Assembly (NCBI RefSeq): GCF_003473485.1
Contig: NC_053044.1
Span: 1,376,501 to 1,440,500, forward strand
Direction: 5' to 3'
DNA: 64,000 bases
Origin: Medicago truncatula
Taxonomy: Eukaryota; Streptophyta; Magnoliopsida; Fabales; Fabaceae
Part shown: positions 21,220-31,808 of the stretch, piece by piece
Position numbering within the stretch: the stretch's first letter is position 1
How the letters are laid out: each line of letters begins with the position of its first letter
Notes under the pieces: model-generated
Database searches by the model: none
What the model saw: only the letters and a program-made list of their open reading frames with translations
What the model was told of the DNA's origin: nothing
Position numbers and translations under genes: made by a program

Positions 21220-24200
21220 ATGGCAGTAGTAGAGGTCCCAATTCCAAGCAATGGAAGAGGATACAATGGAAAGATGACTCCTATTGTGATTCTCTCTTGT
21301 ATGGTGGCTGCCACTGGAGGCATTATCTTCGGTTATGATATAGGAATTTCAGGTGAATCTCATACCATTAATGAACTTCATTATCTTTTCTTACAATTAT
21401 TAAATCACACTTTGCTTTTTTGAAACACACACCACAATCAAATAAAGATTTAAGTGACATTTGTACTATAATTTTTTTAACTAATATAGTTGAGTTATTT
21501 CTATTATAATGAGATTTAACATATTTTTTTAGTTAATCTTATGATTACAATAGTTTAAATGAAATACATAATTAGAAGAACGAAAAGATCAGTCCAATAT
21601 TTTCGATCCCTTATATAGTTATCATAGATACTAGCGTGCAAGTGGATAACTTTTGTCCATTTTTCTCAATAAAAATCATGAAAATTACGAAATGTTATGC
21701 GATTATTTAAAAAATGTTAAATGGTGTTTACCTCATAGTCATTTGGACGAATTTTGATTTATCCTCTATAAAAAAGTTGTGGATTTCAACCTTGTAATTT
21801 GAATATTCTTTGATTTTGGACCTTCGTGAATTTTAACTATACAAAATAAATGATATGATATGAGGGTAAACCAAAATCCATTCAAATTACATGGAGCGAA
21901 AACACCTTAAATTTTTAAATTTAAAGTTATAAAAGTCCAAAAACCAAATAATCTTCAAATTACGAGGTTGTAATCCAAAGTTTTTTTCACATAGGATAGA
22001 TAAATCAAAACTTGCCCAAATGGCAGAGGATAAACACCATTTAACTCAAAAGAATGTTATTTGATTAAGTAAAGATAGATGAAATTGTAAATAAAAATAA
22101 AAGAAAAAGAAAAAATGAATACATCAACACTTAGAACCTTCAATTTATTTCTCTTTTTGCAGGTGGTGTAACATCAATGGTGCCATTTTTGGAGAAGTTT
22201 TTTCCAGATGTATACACCAAGATGAAACAAGACAACAAGATTAGCAATTACTGCAAATTTGATAGCCAACTTCTAACAACATTCACATCATCACTATATA
22301 TAGCTGGCCTTTTAGCATCTTTCTTTGCATCATCAATCACAAGAGCCTTTGGTCGCAAACCATCAATTCTTGTAGGTGGTGCTGCATTCCTTATTGGAGC
22401 AGCTCTTGGTGGTGCTGCACTTAATATATACATGCTAATACTTGGTCGTGTTCTTCTTGGAGTTGGAATTGGCTTTGCTAATCAGGTATAATCAATCTTT
22501 CTCCAATTACAATGTTTTTCAAATTTATTTGATTTACATGTCAATGATGAAAAAGAGAGATAATGGCACTTTTTAGGCCACATATTTAGAAAGTGACATA
22601 AATATGTAAGTTAATATATGGTTGCCTTTATGACACGTTGCTAGGACAAGACCAATCTATTAGGTTGAAGAGTTTCAAGGCTTAACTATCACAATGAATA
22701 TTTTTATCTAGTCGGTGTAGAACTCCTAACACACTTCACTTTTTAATTTTAGACTATGATAGATGTAGTAAAACGGTGAAATATGATAGGATCTCTTAAA
22801 TTTTGTGTTGGATCTAATTTAAGCATGTGAAACTAGAGGTGAGGGATGTCTCCCGCTTAATTTAATTATCGTACAATATTTCATCAAATGTCGAACTTCT
22901 CAACACCCCCTCATGCCTAAACATTTAGAGTGTGACGTGAGTGGCCCGATAGCGGGCCGGATAGCTCAACGGATTTCAGATAACCTATGATATCATCTTA
23001 AAATTTGGGTTGAGTCTAACTCAACCATACAAAACCGATTTGTGAGATGAGGAATGTCTCTCACTTTTAAACTCATTTTTCAGGTAATATCTCATCCAAT
23101 TTTGAACTTCTAATCGAGTGTAAAACATGTTTATGGAGTGAATGTATAGTTATTAAGCTCTTTATTCATTGGATTGGAAACTATTATCTTGGTAACATTA
23201 ACATAAACTTTAGATTGATCAGAAATTTCTTTTCTTCTGCAGGCAGTCCCATTATATCTATCAGAAATGGCACTTCCAAGATATAGAGGAGCAATCAACA
23301 TTGGCTTCCAGCTTTGTGTTGGAATCGGTGTTCTATCAGCAAATTTAATCAACTTTGGTACAGAAAAGATCAAAGACGGTTGGGGATGGCGAATTTCTCT
23401 AGCCATGGCAGCAGTTCCAGCTACAATCCTCACTTTAGGAGCATTTTTCCTTCCAGAAACACCAAACAGCATAATTCAAAACAGCAAAAACCATCAAAAA
23501 GCTAAGTTAATGCTGCAATCAATAAGAGGCACACATGATGTTCAACAAGAATTTGAGGACCTTATTGAAGCAAGTATCATGTCAAATTCTATCAAACATC
23601 CATTTAAGAATATCTTACAAAGAAAATATAGACCTCAACTTGTTATGGCAATAGCTATACCTTTTTTCCAACAATTCACAGGAATCAATGTCATTTCCTT
23701 TTATGCTCCAATCCTATTTTTAACCATTGGATTAGGTGAAAGTGCTTCACTTTTATCTGCAGTTATGGTAGGGATTGTAGGTACTACTTCAACATTCATA
23801 TCAATGCTCATAGTTGATAAACTAGGTAGAAGAGTTTTGTTCATATCAGGTGGAATTCAAATGTTCTTCTCACAAATTCTAATAGGAAGTATAATGGCAG
23901 CACAACTTGGTGATCATGGTGAAATAAGCAAGAAATATGCATACTTGATTCTAGTTTTGATATGCATTTATGTCGCCGGATTCGCTTGGTCATGGGGGCC
24001 ATTAGGATGGTTGGTTCCTAGTGAGATTTTTCCGTTGGAGATTAGATCAGCCGCGCAAAGTATTACAGTTGCAGTGAACTTTCTGTTTACTTTCATTGTT
24101 GCTCAAACTTTTCTTAGCATGCTGTGTCATTTCAAGTATGGAACTTTCTTCTTTTTTGGAGGTTGGGTGGTTATTATGACAGTGTTTGTTTATTTTCTGT

Positions 24201-24316
24201 TACCAGAAACCAAGAATGTTCCAATTGAGCAAATGGATAGGGTTTGGAGAGAACATTTTTTTTGGAAGAGAATTGTTGGAGACAAGATTGAAGGCAAACA
24301 AACTGTGGTGCCTTAA
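21220..24316 (+). CDS. Monosaccharide/H+ symporter, STP family (gene 1)
   Basis: Three exons (21220-21352, 22163-22485, 23243-24316) encode 509 residues, the standard STP length. STPs are plasma-membrane MFS carriers that import hexoses with protons. Exon 1 ends within YDIGISG; exon 2 opens GVTSM. Family motifs follow in order: GRKPS in the TM2-TM3 loop, [16 protein letters not shown] after TM4, PETPNS before the central loop, [16 protein letters not shown] in TM7, [28 protein letters not shown], and the C-terminal [15 protein letters not shown]. All splice joins are in frame (phases 1 and 0). No disruption was seen. It is tandem with a second STP gene 4.8 kb downstream. Specific sugar preference cannot be read from sequence. 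Confidence 0.95.
21716..22045. mobile_element. Foldback MITE in intron 1 of STP gene 1
   Basis: GTTAAATGGTGTTTACCTCA at the left mirrors AGGATAAACACCATTTAAC at the right, and pairing continues inward (TTTGATTTATCCTC against GGATAGATAAATCAAA). It is non-coding and similar in style to the element at 25350-25644. Confidence 0.8.
22640..23130. repeat. Repeat-derived sequence in intron 2 of STP gene 1
   Basis: It contains GGGTTGAGTCTAACTCAACC and AAAACCGATTTGTGAGATGA, wording shared with legume short LTR-like repeats (compare 13680-13710 and 27600-27640). Boundaries not resolved. Confidence 0.35.
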
Positions 24317-24689
24317 CTAATTACGACCGACAACAAAATATGGATACGAAATTGATATTGACACATTTGACATTGATAAAATTAGAAAATGTGAAATATT
24401 TGAATGTAACCAAATATGTCAATGTCGGACACCAAACACGTCTCAGTGCTACATAGTTAATCAGTGTAGTAAGTACCAAAATGTCTTCTCAGACCTACTG
24501 GTTTTCTAGAAGAATGAAAGAAAAAATATATATTTTCAGCTCATTATTACATACATATATGTGTGTGGATAAACATGTAAATAGATGGTAGGTAAAGTCC
24601 AGTCCAGCACATCATATGACACAATTAGTATATTGTAATTAATAAATAAATATTGATTGCTAATTTATGTTCATTCATATATATCATAT

Positions 24690-24920
24690 TAAAAGTCTCA
24701 GGCAATTTTATTTGAATAGATATTATTGGTGAGATTTGCAGTTGAAGATTCAACCCTTCCTCTTCCACTCTTATCTTATTCATAGAAATTCAATAAATGT
24801 GTGATAATAAAATCCATAAATTAATCCTTGATAACATTGGTCCCAACTGGCCCACCCCATCCTTCCCAAAGAAATCACCATTCAAATTGTTGATTTTGTT
24901 TCTAAGTGTACATACAATGA
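24690..24920. repeat. Duplicated STP 3' flank, copy 1
   Basis: The block TGAATAGATATTATTGGTGA ... TCCTTGATAACATTGGTCCC ... AAATCACC is repeated with moderate divergence at about 27905-28115. It shows that the tandem STP duplication extended past the stop codon. The rest of 24920-25349 is without features. Confidence 0.75.
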
Positions 24921-25349
24921 TTTATCTCCAACAGAAATTAGGCAAGAACTCATATCCACTTTCAAATACATTATACAAGAAGGAAATATATATATATATA
25001 CACACCGTAACAAATCAGAAAATTTCATCAGCAAATGATACTTATAAACAAATCAAAGTAACAAAGAATGCATGGTTTCTGTAAACAACTAGATGAACTA
25101 ATGTTAGCAAAATCCAAGATTCAAAGCTTGCACCATTCCAAAATATTTTATGGTATGTTTGGAACTACGTTTAGACACCCATTTCGCATGTTGATAGTAT
25201 TGAAATGTGAGTTGACAATAAAATATCAAATTTGGCTTCAAAGAACATGAATTGATTTCAGCCTTATTGGCGCGTTAATATAGCTACAATTCTTAGCTTT
25301 TACGGCGAGCTAAATCAATTTTTTACATTCATGAATTGATAAAATCAAA

Positions 25350-25644
25350 GGTTAATGGTGTTTTACCTCCTGTAATAGAGGTCAATTTTGGTTTTCCCCT
25401 CTGTAAAATATTTTTTTTGATTTACCTCCCTGTAAAATATTTTTTTTTTTGGAATACCCCCTAATAGGTCATAAAAAAAACGACTTTATTATTTTATTTT
25501 TTAGAATTTTTTTCGTTTTTTTATGACCTATTAGGGGGGTATTCCAAAAAAAAAAAAATTTACAAGGGGGTAAATAAAAAAAAATATTTTACAAGGGAAA
25601 AACCAAAAATGACCTATATTACAGGGGGTAAAGCACCATTAACC
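25350..25644. mobile_element. Near-palindromic MITE
   Basis: The two halves are almost perfect reverse complements: GGTTAATGGTGTTTTACCTC at the left, GGGGGTAAAGCACCATTAACC at the right, with the centre near 25490 flanked by ACCCCCTAATAGGTCATAAA and its inverse. Nearly the whole 295 bp can fold on itself. Confidence 0.85.
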
Positions 25645-25827
25645 CTAAAATCAATTTTACATGTATGTGTCCTAACAAAATGGTTTTACATTCAACTTAA
25701 TCTTAACTAAACTCAATTCAACAAAAATTAATTCAATCAAAATCAATTTTGATCAAAACAGAACTAAACATCTACTTACTTTCCTTGCATAATATCGCAT
25801 CACCAAATGAAATGATACTCAATAAGG

Positions 25828-25919
25828 GTCTCGCTCCGATGGTCTAGCTCTATCAACAATTAAATCTACCTTCAACGGTGAATTTAATTGTTAATAGAGC
25901 TAGACTACGGAGAAAGACG
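25828..25919 (-). ncRNA. Candidate MIRNA-type hairpin (minus strand)
   Basis: On the minus strand, a stem of about 42 bp folds around an 8-12-nt loop (GTTGAAGG region). Arm 1 has GTCTAGCTCTATTAACAATT, arm 2 has AATTGTTGATAGAGCTAGAC, with only scattered mismatches. About 140 bp upstream is a TATA box, then a CT-rich leader without a long ORF. This layout is that of a plant MIRNA gene. No known miRNA was recognised. A tiny MITE is the main alternative. Confidence 0.4.
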
Positions 25920-26054
25920 GGACGAGATGGAAAAAGAAAAGAAGTATGAAGAAGAGAGTAATGAAAATTTTGAATTTGCTATGAGGTTTTTTTAGAGAGA
26001 AAATAGAAACTGTTTGGGAATGAAAGAATGAATGAATGAAGATGTGAAAGAGTG

Positions 26055-26061
26055 TATTTAT

Positions 26062-26062
<1 letters not shown>
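26055..26062 (-). promoter_or_regulatory. TATA box upstream of the hairpin
   Basis: TATAAATA on the minus strand, directly followed by TCTTTCACATCTTC-type leader sequence and preceded by the (GA)n tract. It could drive the hairpin transcript. Confidence 0.4.

Positions 26063-26064
<2 letters not shown>

Positions 26065-26092
<28 letters not shown>
26065..26092. repeat. (GA)14 microsatellite
   Basis: A pure GA dinucleotide run. It sits just upstream of the minus-strand TATA box; GA/CT tracts are common in plant core promoters. Confidence 0.95.
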
Positions 26093-26097
<5 letters not shown>

Positions 26098-26118
26098 CAA
26101 AGGAATCAAAATATAGTA

Positions 26119-26392
26119 CTCCCTCCATTCCTTTTCTTTTGATGTTTTAGCTCTTGACACAAGTTTTAAGGAGTAATTAAAGTATATAAATATTTGTGTA
26201 TTTTTTACTTAAATGTCCTTATTTATCATTAAATTCACATGTGATAAACTAAAGGTCACAACTACTTTAATAGTTTATTGTGTTTTCCAACAAGGGTAAA
26301 CTTGAGAAAACAATAACAAATTCACTAAAACATCAAAAGTTTTGGAATATAGTTGAAGTTCTAAAACATCAAAAGAAAAGGAATGGAGGGAG
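26119..26392. mobile_element. Stowaway MITE (family D)
   Basis: CTCCCTCCATTCCTTTTCTT at the left and AAAAGGAATGGAGGGAG at the right, with TA at 26117-26118 and 26393-26394. TIRs extend inward through TTTTGATGTTTTAG/CTAAAACATCAAAA. The clean ends suggest a young copy. Confidence 0.9.
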
Positions 26393-26659
26393 TATTGGCT
26401 AAGACATGAAAGATTCTTTTCTTCTCAAAGAGGCTTCTTGGAGGAGAATAAAGAAATTGTTTTGTAGTGTCCAAAGACCAAAGGTAGCGTAATATTGAAG
26501 AATGGAATATCATTGAAAAGTGTCAAGTTTGATGTTTGCAATTATGTCTCACGATGTAGCATAGTTTGTTTGAGTTTGAGAATGTTCCTATTGGAACAAT
26601 AGTTACAAAAAAAATGTTAAAAAATATTTTCAATTTACACACATTCTATGTTTCAACAG

Positions 26660-26740
26660 CTCCAATTGAGCAAATGGATAAGGTATGGAGAGAAATTTGT
26701 TTTTGGAAGAAAATTGCAAGAAAGAACAAAGAAAACAAAA
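26660..26740 (+). pseudogene. Relic STP C-terminus
   Basis: A short stretch encodes APIEQMDKVWREICFWKKIA, close to the C-terminal tail of STP gene 1 ([19 protein letters not shown]). No other STP exon precedes it. With the duplicated flank downstream (27905-28115) it marks a third, almost wholly deleted tandem copy. Confidence 0.8.
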
Positions 26741-27519
26741 GCTATTTTCAACTCATTGCATTCATATTGTGTGTTGGACCAATTGATATACTTTTTTTAA
26801 TTCGAATAAAATATCTATTGTTGTTCAATGGCGACTAATTTAATCTTCACCAGCACCATTTTTTAAAAATGTTCAAGTCCCTTACCGTTCAAACCAACTA
26901 CATGTTGGTGGATAAATTGATACTAAACGAGGATACAAGAAAAGCTCACATTACACTAATGGTAACAAAATGAGAACTAGAAAATATGGCACCATTTGTT
27001 ACATGTAGAACACTAACATGATATCTTAAATACTTTGAAGACACTTAAATTGGACCCCAGGTTAAAAGAACCAATATAAATATGATTCTTTTGTTTAAGC
27101 AATATTTCCTCCGATCTCATATATAAAAAGAGTTTATGTTTCGAACTTATTTTATAAAGTTAAAATACGAGTATATCTCCTTTCCGAAAAGAAAAGAAAA
27201 ACGAGTATCTCAAATGAATTGCATGACTATGTAAATGTATGGTTTATCCAACCGTAGGGAATCAAGGTTAGACAAATCTCAAGTAGACTAGTTTTGAGTC
27301 CAAAGTACTTCAAATTTCACATGCTAAATCATAGTTCCAACAAAACCAGTAGACAAAATAAAAATCTAGGGCAAATGTATATATACAATTACGAATTATA
27401 GTCTTGTTTTACCAGGTAAGATAAATAATATGGGTACATGATCTGTAATCGTAGATCATAAATCTCACGAATTATATTCTCAAAAATATAGTTTTCCTTT
27501 TTTTTTTTTAAACATATAG

Positions 27520-27654
27520 TATTAGGAAAAACCCAAGTCCCACATCGCATAGACAAGATTCTTGAGAAGAGTATGAGTATATAAAGAGGAGGTAATCATC
27601 ACCTTACAAACCGGTTTTGTGGGGTTGTGTTAGGCCCAACCACGATTCCTAACA
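27520..27654 (+). mobile_element. Miniature solo LTR (TRIM/SMART-like), 135 bp
   Basis: The ends TATTAGGA and TCCTAACA are inverted and the 5-bp duplication TATAG flanks it (27515-27519 and 27655-27659). Inside are CCCAAGTCCCACATCGCATA, a TATATAAAGAGG promoter motif and AAACCGGTTTTGTGGGG. Length and layout fit a solo LTR of a terminal-repeat retrotransposon in miniature. Confidence 0.7.
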
Positions 27655-27899
27655 TATAGTTTTCCTTTAGACACATTTTTTTCTCATCCTACAAGTTTTT
27701 CAAGCGTCTTATGCAGTTCGGATTATAGAATCCTATAAAAATATATAAAATTATTACGGATTTTAAAATTTAAATATGACATACGGATTTTAGGGTGAAA
27801 AAAAATGATAGTTTTTCCTTTATCTCTTTCTAATTCTAACTATTTAATTAACATCAAGGTCATGCAAATAGAGACTAGGTCCAGCCTATCATCAAATTA

Positions 27900-28115
27900 G
27901 AAGTCATACAAAATTTTATTGAATAGATATGATTGGTGAGATTTGCAATTGAAGATTCAATCCTTCCTTTCTAATATTATCTTATATTCATAGAAACTCA
28001 ACTAAGCGTGTTATGTTCCATGTAAAATTGGAATATTAATATGCCAAAATCCATAAATCCTTGATAAAATTGGTCCCAACCAGCCAACCATCTCCTTGTT
28101 GTCAAATAAATCACC
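27900..28115. repeat. Duplicated STP 3' flank, copy 2
   Basis: It matches 24690-24920 (GAATAGATATGATTGGTGAG ... CCTTGATAAAATTGGTCCCA ... AAATCACC). It belongs downstream of the relic STP copy. From 28115 to 29131 only AT-rich spacer and a possible degenerate SINE (about 28400-28540, CATGAATTCAATCTC) are seen. Confidence 0.75.
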
Positions 28116-29131
28116 AATCAAGTCCCTGTCACACTCACGATACATACAATTATTTTTCTCCAATTATTGTATGTAGAGGCATTGCTGGTGTGTAACTTTG
28201 ACCCAACAAAGTAGCAAATTAGCACCCCACTATTTTGAAAGAGACACGTCATATGCAAGGAAGTTATTTTATGCCTTGATAACATTGTCATCATACTTCA
28301 CTTGAGTATCAAAAACACATTTTTTAAATGTTAAATCATAATAAAAGTACATTAATAATCATATTAAACTTATTTCAATATTAGCTTTAATTTACGGACA
28401 TTGTTGGCAGATAACTGAGTTTCTTAAATGTATCGTCATGAATTCAATCTCTGATTAGGATGTATAAAAAAACATTTGTTGAAAGAGATCAACCCTTTAA
28501 ATGAATCTTCGTACCTCGAAAGATTAGTCTCTAATTTAATTTAATTTAATTTGTATTGCTTTGTGCATCACAGTCTAGAACCTACAAGAATAATTTAACA
28601 CAATTATAATTGTATTTGGATAAACAACCTATTTAATAACCTATTGTATTTGCAAAAGCTTAGTTAAGCAATTATTTAAAAACTAATCTGAAAAACTTAC
28701 ATTTTTTTATCTTAACCATTCGATACTCATAAGAACAGGGTCTTAGTAATCTGAAATTGGGTTAAGAATAAAGTCAGGCTAACGATTGCTCCGATCATAA
28801 TTTGAACTCAAAAAAGGCTTACATTGAAATAAGCTAAAATCAACTTAAGTGTATATATCTCATACGCTATTTTATTAAGTGTTTATGTTATCATATAAGC
28901 CTATATAAACTCTAAATAAATTCTTACACTAAATGATCAATATGTTGAACATTCAAACCAATGAACGTTCTGAAGTTTACCATACCCCACTTGGACTTCA
29001 TGTTCATTGCTACCAATTGACTATGCAAGTCAAGAGACTTTGTTTTCTTATTTATCTTTGTATATGCAAACCACGAATTCTCTCTCTCTTCTAAGCTTCT
29101 ATTTGTTTAAGCTTAAAGAAAAAAGTTAATA

Positions 29132-31273
29132 ATGGCAGTTGGATTGGCTATAACACGTCCAAGTGAACAGAAGAATAATGGCAGGATAACCCTTTATGTT
29201 GTTCTCTCTTGTATGATGGCTGCTATGGGAGGTGTCATATTTGGTTATGACATTGGTATAACAGGTGGAGTGACATCAATGGAACCATTTCTGAATAAAT
29301 TCTTCCACAACATATACCTTAAGATGAAATCAGATGATAAAGTTAGCAACTATTGCATGTTTGACAGTCAACTACTGACTTCTTTTACATCTTCTCTTTA
29401 TGTTGCTGGTTTTGTTACTTCCTTCTTTGCTTCTTATGTCACCAGAGTCTTTGGTCGCAAGCCATCTATCGTTGCAGGTGGTGCTGCGTTCCTCGCCGGT
29501 ACAGCCCTTGGAGGTGCAGCTTTTAACGTGTACATGCTCATAGTCGGTCGACTTTTGCTTGGAGTTGGGGTTGGTTTTGCTAACCAGGTAGCCAATCTTT
29601 CTTTCCTGCCACCCTTTTCTTCCCAAACACTTACAGAAATACTAAACAAATTTCACAATAATCAATTTTTTTTTGGAATAATAGCTTTTCAAATAAGTTG
29701 AAATTAACTTCTACATCTCAATTTTCAGTAACTCTCATTTACCACTTCTGAAGCTTACAAGAAGGGTGTGAACAGGGAATTTTGTCCCTGAAACTATCAA
29801 TCAAATTAGTCCTTGATTTTTATTAACTATCAATTTCGCCCTTGAAATTGTAACACGTCAATGTCACATTTCCAAGGAGAAAATTGCTTGTTATAAATTG
29901 TTGGGTATAAGGCAAGGAGTTACTTTCCCAAAAACATTTACCCTAATCGAATCCAATAGAAAATCATGTCAAGTAATGTGGAGACGTGACATTTTTTCTC
30001 GTAGAGACATGGCAGTGATATGGAGTTCACATCAAGTGTCACATCTTCACTTAAAGTATAAGTTAATCCAACCCGAGCCAAGCAAATATCTAAGAAGTTT
30101 ATCTAAATCTCTAACATAGACTTGTCTAACATCAATTGTCACGCTCAAATTACAGTTGGACTTCAACTTCTTTCACATTATGTCCTAATTTTGCAGGCAG
30201 TTCCTCTATATCTCTCAGAAATGGCATTACCTAGATTTAGAGGGGCAATAAACAATGGCTTCCAATTAAGCATTGGTATTGGTGCTTTGTCTGCTAATCT
30301 AATCAACTATGGAACAGAAAAGATTGAAGGCGGTTGGGGTTGGCGCGTATCCCTAGCCATGGCAGCAGTTCCAGCCTCTTTCCTAACACTAGGTGCACTT
30401 TTCCTACCAGAAACTCCCAATAGCCTAATCCAAACCACCCAAGACCATCAAAAGGCGAAGCGAATACTTCAACGAATCCGAGGCATAGAAGACGTGGAAG
30501 CAGAACTCGACGACCTCACTAAAGCAAGTTCTACTTCAAAAACCAGTTCACAGCAACCATTTAAGATTATAATGAAAAGAAGATATAGACCTCAACTTGT
30601 AATGGCAATAGCAATACCATTTTTCCAACAAGTGACAGGGATCAATGTCATCGCTTTCTATGCCCCTTTACTTTTCAGAACAATTGGGTTAGGAGAAAGT
30701 GCATCGCTTCTATCATCTGTCATGACAGGCATAGTAGGTACTGGTTCAACGTTCATATCAATGTTCATAGTAGATAAACTTGGAAGGAGAACCTTGTTCA
30801 TAGTCGGAGGCATTCAAATGTTTGTGTCACAATGTATAGTTGGAGGCATAATGGCAGTTCATCTGAAAGATCATGGTGGATTAAGTAAAGGGTATGCTTA
30901 TATGGTTTTAATAATGATATGTATTTATGTTGCTGGGTTTGGATGGTCGTGGGGTCCACTAGGTTGGTTAGTACCAAGTGAGATTTTTCCATTGGAGATT
31001 AGATCAGCTGGACAAAGCATCACAGTAGCAGTGAGTTTTCTCTTCACTTTTATTGTTGCTCAGACATTTCTATCCATGCTTTGCCACTTCAAGTCTGGGA
31101 TTTTCTTCTTCTTTGGAGGTTGGGTGGTGGTGATGACTGTGTTTGTGTATTGTTTCCTACCAGAGACAAAAAATGTGCCACTTGAACAGATGGAGAAAGT
31201 GTGGCAGGAACATTGGTTTTGGAAGAAAATAGTGGGAAAAATAAGTGATGACAGAGGTAAAGGGGAAGTATAA
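29132..31273 (+). CDS. Monosaccharide/H+ symporter, STP family (gene 2)
   Basis: Two exons (29132-29587, 30197-31273) encode 510 residues. Motifs match gene 1 closely: [89 protein letters not shown] and PETKNVPLEQMEKVW. It is a plasma-membrane hexose/H+ importer by family. It lacks the intron that gene 1 has in the GISG/GVTS codons, while the second intron (29588-30196) is at the same place and phase. It is intact and is the downstream member of the tandem array. The tail after PETKN is rich in Lys and ends GKGEV. Confidence 0.95.
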
Positions 31274-31808
31274 TGAGATCCAATTCTAATGCTATATGGA
31301 TGATAGCAGAAAATGTTTCGATATTACATGCACATGCACATGTTAATCCTGCCTTAGAAGTTAGCTATCAAGGAGAAGAAGCAAGTTATTTAAATACTCG
31401 ACCGAACATCACATACTATTTGAGCACCCCAGAATACCTGAGTCCCTATTTTACCAAGATTTCCTTTTTACCCTTTTCAATTTTGTCCCTCCGTTTTTCA
31501 CTTCTACAACCATATCACGGAAGAGAGATGTTAGTGCAAATAGTTATGCAAGTGAGTGTGATTAGTTTCACTTCTTACACTGGGAAAATTGAAATGTAGT
31601 CTGAAATCTTCATGCAAGCATTGATGTTGATAGAAATGAGAAAAGATTGATCTTGCACAATCCATGTTAAATGCTCAATTAATATCACAAAAGTTGTAAC
31701 ATTTTAAGCACATTTGTTTGCATCAAATTTCCTCAACCAATACAATTAGCATAATAATCACTTAAATTTAAATGTTGAACAGTACCAATTTCTCGAACAT
31801 GCTATCGT
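31274..31808. other. 3' region between STP gene 2 and the converging hydrolase gene
   Basis: The two genes converge here. No separate gene is supported; the short ORF at 31273-31599 shows no protein-like features. Confidence 0.5.

Noticed and set aside
25900..26160. 86-residue minus-strand ORF with Ser-Leu-Ser repeats
   Set aside because: It reads through the GA microsatellite, a TATA box and a Stowaway end; not protein-like.
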